From assembly GCF_023373525.1 (NCBI RefSeq), contig NZ_CP097218.1, positions 2,046,001-2,110,000 on the forward strand: 64,000 bases of DNA. The letters are read 5' to 3'. A model generated the notes under the pieces. That model was not told the DNA's origin, ran no database searches, and was given only the letters and a program-made list of their open reading frames with translations. This DNA is from Brachybacterium kimchii. Its GTDB lineage: Bacteria > Actinomycetota > Actinomycetes > Actinomycetales > Dermabacteraceae. A program made the position numbers and the translations under genes. This document shows, piece by piece, positions 14,976 to 23,741 of this stretch; the stretch's first letter is position 1; each line of letters starts with the position of its first letter.

Positions 14976-15923
14976 TCAGCGGATCATGCTCGCGGCGGTG
15001 CTCACGGCCCCGCGCACGTCGTCGTCGGCCGGGTAGAGCAGGCTGCGGCCGACGACGAGGCCGCGCACGTTGGGCCGGGCGAGCGCCTCGCGCCAGGTCG
15101 CGTAGACGGCCTCCGGGTCGGTCGCTCCGGGGTCCCCGCCGAGGATCAGGGTGGGCAGCGTGGTCGCGTCCATGACACGGGCCATGTCCGCCACCGCGGG
15201 CAGCTTCAGCCACGTGTACGCGCTGGTCGTCCCGAGGCCCTGGGCGACGTGGATCGAGCGGATGACGGCCTCGGGGCTGAGGTCGTTGACGACCCTGCCT
15301 CCCTGCCGTGAGGACCAGAAGGGCTCGACCATGGCGATGAGCTCGCGCGCGGCGAGCTCGTCGATCGCCTCGGCGCTCCACTTCAGCGTCTTCGAGGTGC
15401 GGTCGTCGCCGAGGTCGATGCGGGTGAGCATCTTGCCTCCCGCGAAACCGGCCCGCGCGATGGACTCGGCGTCGTAGGAGGTGAAGCGGTCCTCGATCTC
15501 CCAGGAGCCGCCCTGCAGGCCGCCGCGGTTCATGGAGGCGAACACGACCTTGTCCTCGAGGGCGCCCATGAGCAGCAGGTCCTCGAGCACGTCGGCCGTC
15601 CCGAGCACGCCGTCGACGCCGGGCACGGCGAGCGCGGTGCGCATGCGGTCGAGCATGTCGGTGCGGCTGGCCATCGCCTCGGTGCGCGCGCCCACGCCGA
15701 GGGCCCCGCGGGCGGGGTGGTCGGCGGCGACGATGAGCATCGAGCCGTCGGTGTCGGCGACGGTGCGCCGCGCGCGGCGCGCGAGCAGCCGGCCGATCCG
15801 GCCCGGATCCTCGATGCGCACCCGGGTGACGTCCTCGTAGGTGGCGACGAAGGCGTCGTCCCCGGTCCCGGTCGGCTCTGCGGTGCCGGTCGACGGGGTC
15901 CGGCTGGTCGGGTCTGCTGTCAT
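14976..15923 (-). CDS. Cgl0158-family (beta/alpha)8-barrel protein, probable DKGP aldolase
   Basis: A 315-aa protein of the DhnA/LacD-like aldolase superfamily that accompanies iol genes in corynebacteria and relatives. Recognisable stretches are SMLIVAADHPARGALGVG (about residues 60-77; phosphate-sugar aldolase entry motif), GVLGTADVLEDLLLMGALEDK, TYDAESIARAGFAGGKMLTRID and NVRGLVVGRSLLYPADDDV. No other candidate for cleaving 2-deoxy-5-keto-gluconate-6-phosphate (IolJ step) occurs here, so this protein is the likely aldolase giving dihydroxyacetone phosphate and malonic semialdehyde; that role is an inference. Its ATG at 15923 overlaps the iolC stop (ATGA). Confidence 0.8.
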   Translation of the reverse strand: MTADPTSRTPSTGTAEPTGTGDDAFVATYEDVTRVRIEDPGRIGRLLARRARRTVADTDGSMLIVAADHPARGALGVGARTEAMASRTDMLDRMRTALAVPGVDGVLGTADVLEDLLLMGALEDKVVFASMNRGGLQGGSWEIEDRFTSYDAESIARAGFAGGKMLTRIDLGDDRTSKTLKWSAEAIDELAARELIAMVEPFWSSRQGGRVVNDLSPEAVIRSIHVAQGLGTTSAYTWLKLPAVADMARVMDATTLPTLILGGDPGATDPEAVYATWREALARPNVRGLVVGRSLLYPADDDVRGAVSTAASMIR

Positions 15924-16945
15924 CGCTGCGCGTCCTCCCCGAGGCCGCGGGAGCGGATCCCCGCGAGCATCTGGTCGATGGTCTGGCCGTGGTTGGGGTC
16001 CCCGCCGTCCAGCAGCAGGTCGATCTCCTCGGTGGTCGGCATGGCCGTCGAGCACTCCAGACGGCTGGTGACGATCGCGCCGGCCGCGTTGCAGCGGGTG
16101 AGGGTCTCGGTGAGCGACTGGCCGCTGAGCAGGCCGTGGCACAGGGACCCGCCGAAGCTGTCCCCGGCGCCGAGCCCGTTGATCACCTGGATGAGGTTGG
16201 GGGCGACCTCGACGCGCTCGTCGCGGGTCTTGCCGAGCACGCCCTTGGGGCCCTGCTTGACGATCGCGATCTCGACGCCTGCCTCCAGGAGGGCGTCGGC
16301 GGCGCGCTCGGGCTCGGTCTCGCCCACGGCGACCTCGCACTCCTCGCGGTTGCCCACGGCGACCGTCGCGTGCTGGAGGGCGCGGCGGTACTCCTCGCGC
16401 GCCTCCTCGACGGAGGACCAGAACATCGGCCGGTAGTCGAGGTCGAAGACCGTGTGGCGGGTGCGGCCGCGTGCCTCGAGCGCCGCGTGGTGCGCGGAGC
16501 GGCTGGGCTCCTCGGAGAGGCCGGTGCCGGAGAACCAGAACAGCGGGACCTCGCGGATCGCCGCGAGGTCGAGGTCCTCGGGCCGGACCTGCAGGTCCGG
16601 TGCGCTGGGCCTGCGGTAGAAGTACAGCGGGAAGTCGTCGGGCGGGTAGATCTCGCAGAAGGTGATGGGGGTGTTGAGGTCGTCGGCCGTGATGACGAAG
16701 CCGTCGTCCACCCCGAGGCGCACGAGCTCCTGCTTCACGTACCCGCCGAAGGGGTCGTCCCCCACCCCGGTGATCACCGCGGGGCGGTGGCCCAGGCGGG
16801 CCGCGGCGACGGCGACGTTCGCGGGGCTGCCGCCCAGGAACTTGCCGAAGCTGAAGACGTCCTCGAGTCCGGTGCCCACCGCGAGGGGGTACAGGTCCAC
16901 CCCGCTGCGGCCGAAGGTGATGATGTCGAGATCTGCTGCTGCCAT
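15920..16945 (-). CDS. iolC: 5-dehydro-2-deoxygluconokinase
   Basis: A 341-aa PfkB/ribokinase-family kinase. It shows FGRSGVDLYP near the start, the N-terminal signature GGSPANVAVAAARLG (residues ~38-52), the lid region FCEIYPPDDFPLYFYR and the catalytic NGLGAGDSFGG near 275 with the base Asp. IolC phosphorylates 2-deoxy-5-keto-D-gluconate using ATP. I place the start at ATG 16945 (MAAADLDIITFG) because the further upstream in-frame ATG at 17020 would lie inside operator site B. First gene of the minus-strand iol operon, with the operator 69-84 nt upstream. Confidence 0.93.
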   Translation of the reverse strand: MAAADLDIITFGRSGVDLYPLAVGTGLEDVFSFGKFLGGSPANVAVAAARLGHRPAVITGVGDDPFGGYVKQELVRLGVDDGFVITADDLNTPITFCEIYPPDDFPLYFYRRPSAPDLQVRPEDLDLAAIREVPLFWFSGTGLSEEPSRSAHHAALEARGRTRHTVFDLDYRPMFWSSVEEAREEYRRALQHATVAVGNREECEVAVGETEPERAADALLEAGVEIAIVKQGPKGVLGKTRDERVEVAPNLIQVINGLGAGDSFGGSLCHGLLSGQSLTETLTRCNAAGAIVTSRLECSTAMPTTEEIDLLLDGGDPNHGQTIDQMLAGIRSRGLGEDAQR

Positions 16946-17004
16946 GGAACTGATGCCTCTCTGCGGTCGTGCGACGTTGCGCGTGCCAACATGTTCCCAC
17001 GATT

Positions 17005-17034
17005 CCTGATCTATGTCCATACAAATGGATCAGG
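17005..17034 (-). promoter_or_regulatory. Putative IolR-type operator, site B (iolC promoter)
   Basis: TGTCCATACAAATGGA (17014-17029, plus strand) matches sites A, C and D. It is framed by a perfect 7-bp inverted repeat, CCTGATC (17005-17011) and GATCAGG (17028-17034). It lies in the 107-nt gap between the tautomerase gene and iolC, so iolC probably has its own regulated promoter. Confidence 0.55.
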
Positions 17035-17052
17035 GGCGGGGCGGCCGGGTGC

Positions 17053-17442
17053 TCAGAGCTCCCCGGTGAGGAACTGCGCGCGGCCGTGGCCGAAGGACCA
17101 GTCCTCCCGGCCGTTCTCCGCGACGGAGACGATGAGGTCCTCGGGCCGCACGAGCCCCTCCTCCCCCAGCCGCCGGGCGAGCTCGGCGAAGATCGCCTGC
17201 TTCTGCTCCTGCGAGCGCCCCTGCTGGAGGATCTGGATGATGGTCACGCCGTCGCTGCGCTCGATACCCAGCCCCGTGTCCTCCGCGATGATGCTGCCCA
17301 CGGGCAGCTCCTCGAGGATCTGGTAGCGGTCCCCGGGCGGGGCCGAGAAGTGCTCGAGCATCACGTCCTGGACGACGTCCGCCAGACGCCGCTTCTGCTG
17401 GGGCGTGCGCCCCTCCTGCATGGTCATCCGCACCAGCGGCAT
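17053..17442 (-). CDS. Tautomerase family protein (4-OT-like)
   Basis: A 129-aa protein beginning Met-Pro-Leu-Val, so the processed N-terminal Pro could act as the catalytic base of the tautomerase superfamily. The conserved core is MPLVRMTMQEGRTPQQKRRL followed by LGEEGLVRPEDLIVSVAENG near the end; the length fits the tandem-motif members of about 130 aa. The substrate is unknown. In this operon it could act on a keto-enol intermediate of inositol-derived sugars (inference). The start ATG 17442 has GAGGAGGA seven nt upstream. It lies between the isomerase gene and iolC. Confidence 0.85.
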   Translation of the reverse strand: MPLVRMTMQEGRTPQQKRRLADVVQDVMLEHFSAPPGDRYQILEELPVGSIIAEDTGLGIERSDGVTIIQILQQGRSQEQKQAIFAELARRLGEEGLVRPEDLIVSVAENGREDWSFGHGRAQFLTGEL

Positions 17443-17514
17443 GGGAGTCCTCCTCGTTCTCGGCGGGTCGCCCTGGGTCGACGGAGTCGTCGGGGCTCGT
17501 CGGGGGTGGCCGCC

Positions 17515-18519
17515 TCAGGCGCCCGAGGCCTCCGCGGCGGCGAGCAGGGTGCGGGCGCCGCGCTCGATGCCCTCGATGCGGCCGAGGGCGGCGTCCTCGT
17601 GCTCGATGTTGATGCTGAGGTCCGCGTCGACGGCCGCGAGGGCCTGCAGGAAGCGGGTCCAGTAGCCGACGTCGTGCCCCTCCCCGAGCGCCACGAACCG
17701 CCAGGCGGGATCCTCGGGCCAGGTCGAGCACCAGTGGCCGATGCCGGTGGGGGTGCGCTGGGCCGGGTCCTCGGGCACCGGGCCGAAATCGGTGTCGAGC
17801 ACGCCGCGGGTCGCCGCCCCGGCCAGCACCGCCGTGTCCTTCGCGTGCACGTGGAGGATGTGCGACCCGAGGCGCTCGATGCAGTCGATCGGCTCCATCT
17901 GCTGCCAGAACAGGTGCGAGGGGTCGAGGTTCACCCCGATGTGCGTGGGCTCGACGCGCTCCACGAACTCCTCGAAGCTGGGCGGGCTGAAGGCGATGTT
18001 GCGCGGGTGCAGCTCGAGGGCCACCTTCACGTCGCGCTCGCGGGCCAGGGCGTCGATCCGCTTCCAGAACGGCACGGCGACGGACCACTGGTGCTCGAGG
18101 ATCTCGAGTTCGATGCCGTTCCAGGGGTTCACGATCCACGCCGGATAGCGGGCGCCGGGGTCGGTGCCGGGCGTGCCGGACATGGCGACGACCTCGGGGA
18201 CCTCGAGGGCGCCGGCGAGCTCGATGGTGCGGCGCAGGTCCTCGGCATGCCCGAGGCCCTCGCTGGGCAGCGGCGAGAGCGGGTTGCCGGAGACCGTGAG
18301 CCCGGTGAGGGCCATGCCCCGGTCGGCGAAGACCGCGAGGTAGTCGCGGCGGGCCCGCTCGCTCGCGAGCAGCAGGTCGACGGGCGCATGCGGGGAGGGG
18401 ATGAAGCCTCCGGTGTTGACCTCCGCCCCGGTGAGGCCGAGCCCTGCGAGCACGTCGAGGGCCTCCTCGAGGGTGCGGTCCTGGAGGCAGGCGGTGTAGG
18501 CGCCGTAGGTGAATGCCAT
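17515..18519 (-). CDS. Sugar phosphate isomerase/epimerase (xylose isomerase-like TIM barrel)
   Basis: A 334-aa AP-endonuclease-2/xylose-isomerase-like TIM barrel. Metal-ligand strands are visible: ALELHPRNIAF, GVNLDPSHLFWQQ (Asp/His pair), HILHVHAKDTAVL and SINIEHEDAALG near the C-terminus. Such proteins catalyse isomerisation, epimerisation or dehydration of sugars and inososes; the exact reaction cannot be read from the sequence. It lies 47 nt downstream of a Gfo/Idh gene, a pairing common in polyol pathways, where the dehydrogenase and TIM barrel act one after the other. Start ATG 18519, with GAGAGGAA upstream. Confidence 0.82.
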   Translation of the reverse strand: MAFTYGAYTACLQDRTLEEALDVLAGLGLTGAEVNTGGFIPSPHAPVDLLLASERARRDYLAVFADRGMALTGLTVSGNPLSPLPSEGLGHAEDLRRTIELAGALEVPEVVAMSGTPGTDPGARYPAWIVNPWNGIELEILEHQWSVAVPFWKRIDALARERDVKVALELHPRNIAFSPPSFEEFVERVEPTHIGVNLDPSHLFWQQMEPIDCIERLGSHILHVHAKDTAVLAGAATRGVLDTDFGPVPEDPAQRTPTGIGHWCSTWPEDPAWRFVALGEGHDVGYWTRFLQALAAVDADLSINIEHEDAALGRIEGIERGARTLLAAAEASGA

Positions 18520-18566
18520 GGTGGAGGGTTCCTCTCGGTCGTGGGATGGCTGCGCGGCGGGAAGGG

Positions 18567-19760
18567 TCAGGCGATCTCGACGCTCGTGCCGCCGGCCCCG
18601 GCGGAGCGGGCCACGGCGTCGAGGATGCGCATCTCGCGGTAACCGTCGGCGAAGCTCGCGCAGGGCGGCAGGGCGCCCTCGTCGATCCCGGCGACCTGCT
18701 GCAGGAAGGCGTGGGCCTGGTAGGTGAACTGCTCGATCTGGTTGAGGCCGACGCCCGCGAAGGCCATCGACGACCCGTTGCCGAAGTACGGGAAGCCGGG
18801 GTTCGCGAGCACCTGGCGGAAGCCGCCGAGGCCCGCGGGGCTCGAGCCGTCGGCCACACGGATCTCCCCGGTGCGGGCGAGGTCCCAGCTCGCCGAGCCG
18901 TGGCTGCCGGAGACGTCGATCATCATCTGGTTGGGCCGGCCGAAAGCCACGCGGGAGCAGGAGAAGGTGCCGGCGGCGCCGCTCGCGAAGTGGGCGGTGA
19001 ACGTCGCGACGTCGTCGTTCTCGACGGGCTCGGTTGGATCGTCGGCGCTCGCGGTGACGCCGCGGCCGCCCGCGACCGCGCCGCTCGCGACGGGGCGCTC
19101 GGTGATCGAGGTGGTGAGCACCGCGCCCGAGACCGAGGCGATGGGGCCTCCGATGAGCTCGGCCGTGTCCACGAGGTGGCTGCCGATGTCGCCGAGGGCG
19201 CCGGTCCCCATCGGCCCCTTGTACCGCCAGGCGATCGGGACCAGCGGGTCGGCGCCGTAGTCGCACCAGTAGCGGGCGTCGAGGTGGTTGACCGTGCCGA
19301 GGGCGCCGTCGGCCACGAGCCGGGCGAGCTGGGCGACGGCGGGGTTGCGGCGGAAGGTGAAGCCGGTGGCCAGCACGAGGTCGGGGTGGGCGGCCTCGAG
19401 CACGGCCATGGCCTCGGCGTCCTCGAGGGTGCCCGCGAGCGGCTTCTCGCACAGCACGTGCTTGCCCGCGGCCACCATCGCCTCGGCGATCTCGCGGTGC
19501 AGGGCGTTGCCGACCACGATCGAGACGACGTCGATCGAGGGGTCGTCGGCGACCTCGCGCCAGTCGCCCACGGCCGTCTCGTACCCGTAGTGGGCGGCGG
19601 CGTCCTCGGCGAAGGGCAGGTGGGCGTCGGCGATCGTCGCCAGGCGCACGGGCGGCAGGCCCAGGCCGAAGACGGTGCCGGCCTGGCGCCAGGCGTTGGC
19701 GTGGGTGCGGCCGGCCATGCCGGCTCCGATGACGGCGACGGAGAGGGGCGAGGTGCTCAT
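18567..19760 (-). CDS. Gfo/Idh/MocA family oxidoreductase
   Basis: A 397-aa NAD(P)-dependent dehydrogenase. The Rossmann fold starts at once (SVAVIGAGMAGRTHANAWRQAG), with HVLCEKPLAGTLEDAEAM near 95, ATGFTFRRNPAVAQLARLV near 120 and DARYWCDYGADPLVPIAWRYKG followed by GALGDIGSHLVDTAEL (catalytic His region) near 185. The substrate may be another inositol isomer or an inositol-derived sugar acid; not known. First gene of a minus-strand operon (dehydrogenase, isomerase, tautomerase). Start ATG 19760, with GGAAGGA upstream. A weaker operator-like motif (site E) lies about 135 nt upstream. Confidence 0.85.
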   Translation of the reverse strand: MSTSPLSVAVIGAGMAGRTHANAWRQAGTVFGLGLPPVRLATIADAHLPFAEDAAAHYGYETAVGDWREVADDPSIDVVSIVVGNALHREIAEAMVAAGKHVLCEKPLAGTLEDAEAMAVLEAAHPDLVLATGFTFRRNPAVAQLARLVADGALGTVNHLDARYWCDYGADPLVPIAWRYKGPMGTGALGDIGSHLVDTAELIGGPIASVSGAVLTTSITERPVASGAVAGGRGVTASADDPTEPVENDDVATFTAHFASGAAGTFSCSRVAFGRPNQMMIDVSGSHGSASWDLARTGEIRVADGSSPAGLGGFRQVLANPGFPYFGNGSSMAFAGVGLNQIEQFTYQAHAFLQQVAGIDEGALPPCASFADGYREMRILDAVARSAGAGGTSVEIA

Positions 19761-19892
19761 GGGGAGTCCTTCCGGTGGGTGCGGCGGGTTCGGCGTCGAC
19801 GGCCGGCCGCCGGGGTACGTGGAGAGCCGAGCGGCGGGCCGGCGGGGAATCGTGGTGCCACGGTGCGCGGATCCACCCTGCCGGACGTTCCT

Positions 19893-19908
19893 TGTCCGGT
19901 CAAAGTGC
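19893..19908 (+). promoter_or_regulatory. Weak IolR-type operator candidate, site E
   Basis: TGTCCGGTCAAAGTGC keeps TGTC and CAAA of the inositol motif but differs from sites A-D at the central A (T) and in the right part. It lies upstream of the minus-strand Gfo/Idh-isomerase-tautomerase operon. Confidence 0.3.
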
Positions 19909-20045
19909 TCGTCACGTCCGATAGCCGAGGACCGTAGCACGCCATCGCCGACCAGGGAAGGCCTGTTCGCACGCGATCCGAAGGGCTCCGCACCTCATCG
20001 GCGCGGATGTCGGTGCACGCCTTGAACCCGCCACCGCATCTCGCT

Positions 20046-20066
20046 TGTCAATACAAAAGATTGACA
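20046..20066 (+). promoter_or_regulatory. Putative IolR-type operator, site C, overlapping the iolD -35
   Basis: A perfect inverted repeat TGTCAAT-7nt-ATTGACA. The first 16 bases, TGTCAATACAAAAGAT, match the shared motif. The right half provides a consensus -35 hexamer TTGACA (20061-20066); a weak -10-like CATGCT follows 18 bp downstream. A repressor bound here would cover the -35 element of iolD. Confidence 0.6.
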
Positions 20067-20184
20067 TGCAGGTCCGGTTGTCGGCATGCTGTTCCCACGA
20101 CCCACCGCCGAGTCGTCAGGTCCCGGCGGTCGCACGAATCCCGGACCGCCCAGGGCGGCCGGCCGTCCCGTCCACGGAGGCAGC

Positions 20185-22110
20185 ATGAGTGAGCACAGCG
20201 GAAACGTCAGCGGCGCCCAGGAGGGCGCGACCATCCGCCTCACCGTCGGCCAGGCCCTCGTCCGCTTCCTCTCCGCCCAGTACACGGAGCGCGACGGCGA
20301 GCGGCAGCGGCTGATCGCGGGCACCTTCGGGATCTTCGGCCACGGCAACGTGGCGGGCGTGGGCCAGGCCCTCCTGCAGAACGCGGTCGACCCCGCCGAC
20401 GGCGAGGCCGAGATGCCCTACTACCAGGCGCGCAACGAGCAGAACATGGTGCACGCGGCCGTCGCCTACGCGCGCACCAAGAACCGTCTGCAGACCCTCG
20501 CCTGCACAGCCTCCATCGGCCCCGGGTCGACGAACATGGTCACCGGTGCGGCGCTCGCGACGATCGACCGGATCCCCGTGCTGATCCTGCCCAGCGACGT
20601 CTTCGCCAGCCGCGCCGTGGACCCCGTGCTCCAGCAGCTCGAGGACGAGCGCGCCATGGACGTCACCGTCAACGACGCCTTCCGCCCCGTCTCCCGCTTC
20701 TTCGACCGCATCTGGCGCCCCGAGCAGCTCATCCCGAGCGCGCTGGCGGCGATGCGCGTGCTCACCGACCCGGCCGAGACCGGCGCCGTCACCCTCGCGC
20801 TCCCCCAGGACGTCCAGGCCGAGGCCCACGACTGGCCGCTCGAGTTCTTCCGCGAGCGCACCTGGCACGTCGGCCGGCCGGTCCCCGAGCCCGCCGCGCT
20901 CGAGCGCGCCCTCGCGGTGATCCGCTCGGCCAGGCGGCCCCTCGTCGTCGCCGGCGGCGGCGCGGTCTACTCCGAGGCGAGCGCGGCCCTCGCCGCCTTC
21001 GCCGACGCCACCGGCATCCCCGTGGCCGACACCCAGGCGGGCAAGGGCGCGATCAGCGCCGACCACCCTTCGAGCGTCGGCGGCGTGGGCGCGACCGGCA
21101 ACGACGCGGCGAACACGCTCGCCGCGGAGGCGGACGTCGTGATCGGCGTCGGCACCCGGTACACGGACTTCACGACCGCCTCGCACACCGCCTTCCGCAA
21201 CCCCGACGTGCGCTTCGTGAACCTCAACGTGAAGGCCTTCGACGCCGCCAAGCACTCGGCGGAGATGCTCGTGGCCGACGCCCGCGCCGGCCTCGAGGCC
21301 CTCACCGCGGGGCTCGCGGGCGAGAAGGCCCCGCAGGAGCACCGGGACCGGGCCCGCGAGCTCGTCGCCGCCTGGGAGGAGCGCAGCGCACCCTGCTTCG
21401 CCCCGCACGACCAGGAGCTGCCCGCGCAGACCGAGATCTTCGGCGCCCTCAACGAGCTCTTGGGGGACGAGGACATCGTCATCAACGCCGCGGGCTCGAT
21501 GCCCGGCGACCTGCAGGCGCTGTGGCGGGCCCGCACTCCCCTGCAGTACCACCTCGAGTACGGCTACTCGTGCATGGGCTACGAGCTGCCCGCGTCCCTG
21601 GGCGCGAAGCTGGCGGCCCCGGACAGCGAGGTCGTCGCGATCATCGGCGACGGCACCTTCCAGATGGCGCCGCAGGAGATCGCGACGATCGTCGCCGAGG
21701 ACGTGAAGGTCATCCTCGTGATCCTGCAGAACCACGGCTGGTCCTCGATCGGCTCCCTGTCCGAGTCCCACGGCTCGCAGCGCTTCGGCACCAAGTACCG
21801 CATGCGCAACGAGAAGACCGGCCTGCTCGACGGCGCGAAGCTGCCGATGGACATCGCCGCGAACATCCGCTCGTACGGCATCGAGGTCAGCGAGGTCTCC
21901 TCGACGGACGACTTCCGCGCCGCCTACCGCCGGGCCGAGGACTCCGAGCACGCCGCCGCGATCGTCGTGAACACCGACCTGTACGGGCCGAACCCGCCCG
22001 GCATCGGCTGGTGGGACGTGCCCGTCTCCCAGGTCTCCCGCCTGGGCTCCACGCAGGAGGCCTCCGCGCGCTACGAGGCGGAGAAGGCGCCGCAGCGCCA
22101 CTACCTGTGA
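20185..22110 (+). CDS. iolD: 3D-(3,5/4)-trihydroxycyclohexane-1,2-dione hydrolase
   Basis: A 641-aa thiamine-diphosphate enzyme. It has the N-terminal PYR domain with the catalytic Glu in YQARNEQNMVHAAVAYAR (~residues 70-90), the central domain PLVVAGGGAVYSEA, and the C-terminal PP domain with the TPP-binding IIGDGTFQMAPQEI near 485-498. IolD opens the ring of the diketo intermediate to 5-deoxy-D-glucuronate, the committed step. The start ATG 20185 follows ACGGAGGCAGC; the open frame upstream has no better start. First gene of the plus-strand iolD-iolA-iolE-iolH-Gfo/Idh operon, under operator C. Confidence 0.95.
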   Translation: MSEHSGNVSGAQEGATIRLTVGQALVRFLSAQYTERDGERQRLIAGTFGIFGHGNVAGVGQALLQNAVDPADGEAEMPYYQARNEQNMVHAAVAYARTKNRLQTLACTASIGPGSTNMVTGAALATIDRIPVLILPSDVFASRAVDPVLQQLEDERAMDVTVNDAFRPVSRFFDRIWRPEQLIPSALAAMRVLTDPAETGAVTLALPQDVQAEAHDWPLEFFRERTWHVGRPVPEPAALERALAVIRSARRPLVVAGGGAVYSEASAALAAFADATGIPVADTQAGKGAISADHPSSVGGVGATGNDAANTLAAEADVVIGVGTRYTDFTTASHTAFRNPDVRFVNLNVKAFDAAKHSAEMLVADARAGLEALTAGLAGEKAPQEHRDRARELVAAWEERSAPCFAPHDQELPAQTEIFGALNELLGDEDIVINAAGSMPGDLQALWRARTPLQYHLEYGYSCMGYELPASLGAKLAAPDSEVVAIIGDGTFQMAPQEIATIVAEDVKVILVILQNHGWSSIGSLSESHGSQRFGTKYRMRNEKTGLLDGAKLPMDIAANIRSYGIEVSEVSSTDDFRAAYRRAEDSEHAAAIVVNTDLYGPNPPGIGWWDVPVSQVSRLGSTQEASARYEAEKAPQRHYL

Positions 22111-22210
22111 CCCGCGGGCCGCGCCCGCGCACCGCCGACACCGCCGACAGAACCCCCTTCATCACCGCTCCACCCGAGACCACACCATCCGAGACCACCA
22201 CGGAGGAACC

Positions 22211-23704
22211 ATGACCGACGTCAAGCACTGGATCGACGGCCGCGAGGCCGAGGGCACCGGCTCCACCCAGCCCATCCTGAACCCGGCGACCAACGAGGAG
22301 ATCGCGACCCTGCACCTGGGCGACGCGGGGACCGTCGACCAGGCCGTGCAGGTCGCCGTGGCCGCCCAGCGCGAGTGGTCGAAGGTCTCGCTCGCCAAGC
22401 GCACCCAGATCATGTACCGGATGCGCCAGCTGCTGATCGACGCGACGGACGAGATCGCGGAGGTCATCTCCCGCGAGCACGGCAAGACCGTCGCCGACGC
22501 CCGCGGCGAGATCGCCCGCGGCCAGGAGACCCTCGAGTTCGCCACCTCGATCACCCAGGACCTCAAGGGCGGGTTCTCCGAGAACGTCTCGACCGGCGTG
22601 GACGGGTTCACCTTCCGCCAGCCGCTCGGCGTCGTCGCCGGCATCACGCCCTTCAACTTCCCGGCGATGGTGCCCTTCTGGATGCACCCGATCGCGATCG
22701 CCACCGGCAACGCCTTCATCCTCAAGCCCTCCGAGCGCGACCCCTCCGCCTCGAACATCGTCGCGCGCCTCTACCAGGAGGCCGGGCTGCCCGACGGCGT
22801 CTTCCAGGTCGTCCACGGCGGCAAGGACACGGTCGACGCGCTGTGCACGCACGAGCAGATCGCCGCGGTCTCCTTCGTCGGCTCGACCCCGATCGCGAAG
22901 CACGTGCACGCCACCGCGTCCGCGGCCGGCAAGCGGGTGCAGGCCCTCGGCGGCGCGAACAACCACGCCGTGGTGATGCCGGACGCGAACGTCGAGTTCG
23001 CGGCCGCGCAGGTCGCCTCGGGCGCCTTCGGCTCCGCGGGCGAGCGCTGCATGGCCGTCCCGGTCGCCGTGACCGTCGGCGACGCCCACGAACCCTTCCT
23101 CGAGGCGATCGCCGCCGAGGCCGCGAAGCTCACCGTCGGCCCCGGCTCCGACCCGGCGACCGACATGCCGCCGGTGATCACGAAGGACGCCCGCGAGCGG
23201 GTCGTCCGCATGGCCGACGAGGCCGAGCAGGCCGGCGGCCGGATCGTCGTGGACGGGCGCGGCCTGGTCGTCGAGGGCTTCGAGAACGGCAACTTCGTGG
23301 GGCCGACGGTCGTCACCGACCTCCCCGCCGATCACCCCACGTACACCGAGGAGGTCTTCGGGCCGCTGCTGGTGGTCATGCACGTCCACAACTTCGACGA
23401 GGCCATCGAGCTCGTGAACTCCTCGCGCTTCGGCAACGGCACCGCGATCTTCACCGGCTCCGGCCACTACGCGCGCCGCTACCAGGAGGAGGTCCAGGTG
23501 GGCATGGTCGGCATCAACGTGCCGATCCCGACGCCGGTGGGCTACTACTCCTTCGGCGGCTGGAAGGACTCGCTGTTCGGCGAGCACCACGCGCACGGCC
23601 CCGAGGGCCTCGAGTTCTACACGAAGCAGAAGGCGGTCACCTCGCGCTGGCCCCGCCAGGACGAGCACGTCGAGGCGTCCATGAGCTTCCCGACGCACGA
23701 CTGA
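22211..23704 (+). CDS. iolA: CoA-acylating methylmalonate-semialdehyde dehydrogenase
   Basis: A 497-aa aldehyde dehydrogenase of the MmsA/IolA group: WIDGREAEGTGSTQPILNPA at the start, GVVAGITPFNFPAMVPFWM near 137, SFVGSTPIAKHVHATASAAGKRVQALGGANNHAVVMPDA and the catalytic Cys280 in GSAGERCMAVPVAV. The general-base Glu of other ALDHs is Asn in this motif (GGANNH), as is normal for the CoA-dependent subfamily. It converts malonic semialdehyde to acetyl-CoA and CO2 with NAD+. The start ATG 22211 follows GGAGG. It lies 100 nt after iolD. Confidence 0.93.
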   Translation: MTDVKHWIDGREAEGTGSTQPILNPATNEEIATLHLGDAGTVDQAVQVAVAAQREWSKVSLAKRTQIMYRMRQLLIDATDEIAEVISREHGKTVADARGEIARGQETLEFATSITQDLKGGFSENVSTGVDGFTFRQPLGVVAGITPFNFPAMVPFWMHPIAIATGNAFILKPSERDPSASNIVARLYQEAGLPDGVFQVVHGGKDTVDALCTHEQIAAVSFVGSTPIAKHVHATASAAGKRVQALGGANNHAVVMPDANVEFAAAQVASGAFGSAGERCMAVPVAVTVGDAHEPFLEAIAAEAAKLTVGPGSDPATDMPPVITKDARERVVRMADEAEQAGGRIVVDGRGLVVEGFENGNFVGPTVVTDLPADHPTYTEEVFGPLLVVMHVHNFDEAIELVNSSRFGNGTAIFTGSGHYARRYQEEVQVGMVGINVPIPTPVGYYSFGGWKDSLFGEHHAHGPEGLEFYTKQKAVTSRWPRQDEHVEASMSFPTHD

Positions 23705-23741
23705 GACCCGCTCCCACCGCCCCATCGAAGGAGATGACCCC

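Larger units (their letters stand above)
19761..20184. other. Divergent regulatory region between Gfo/Idh gene and iolD
   Basis: A 424-base gap without a credible gene, between divergently transcribed inositol operons. It contains weak operator-like site E (19893-19908) for the leftward operon and operator C with a consensus -35 (20046-20066) for iolD. A relatively AT-richer patch at 20040-20070 is the likely iolD promoter. Confidence 0.6.

Noticed and set aside
16946-17020. Longer iolC start at ATG 17020
   Set aside because: It would place the start codon inside the operator B motif and add residues that do not resemble the PfkB N-terminus; ATG 16945 starts at the usual place.
19893-19908. 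Counting site E as a firm member of the inositol regulon
   Set aside because: It differs at a position identical in sites A-D and lacks the right half; kept only as a weak candidate.
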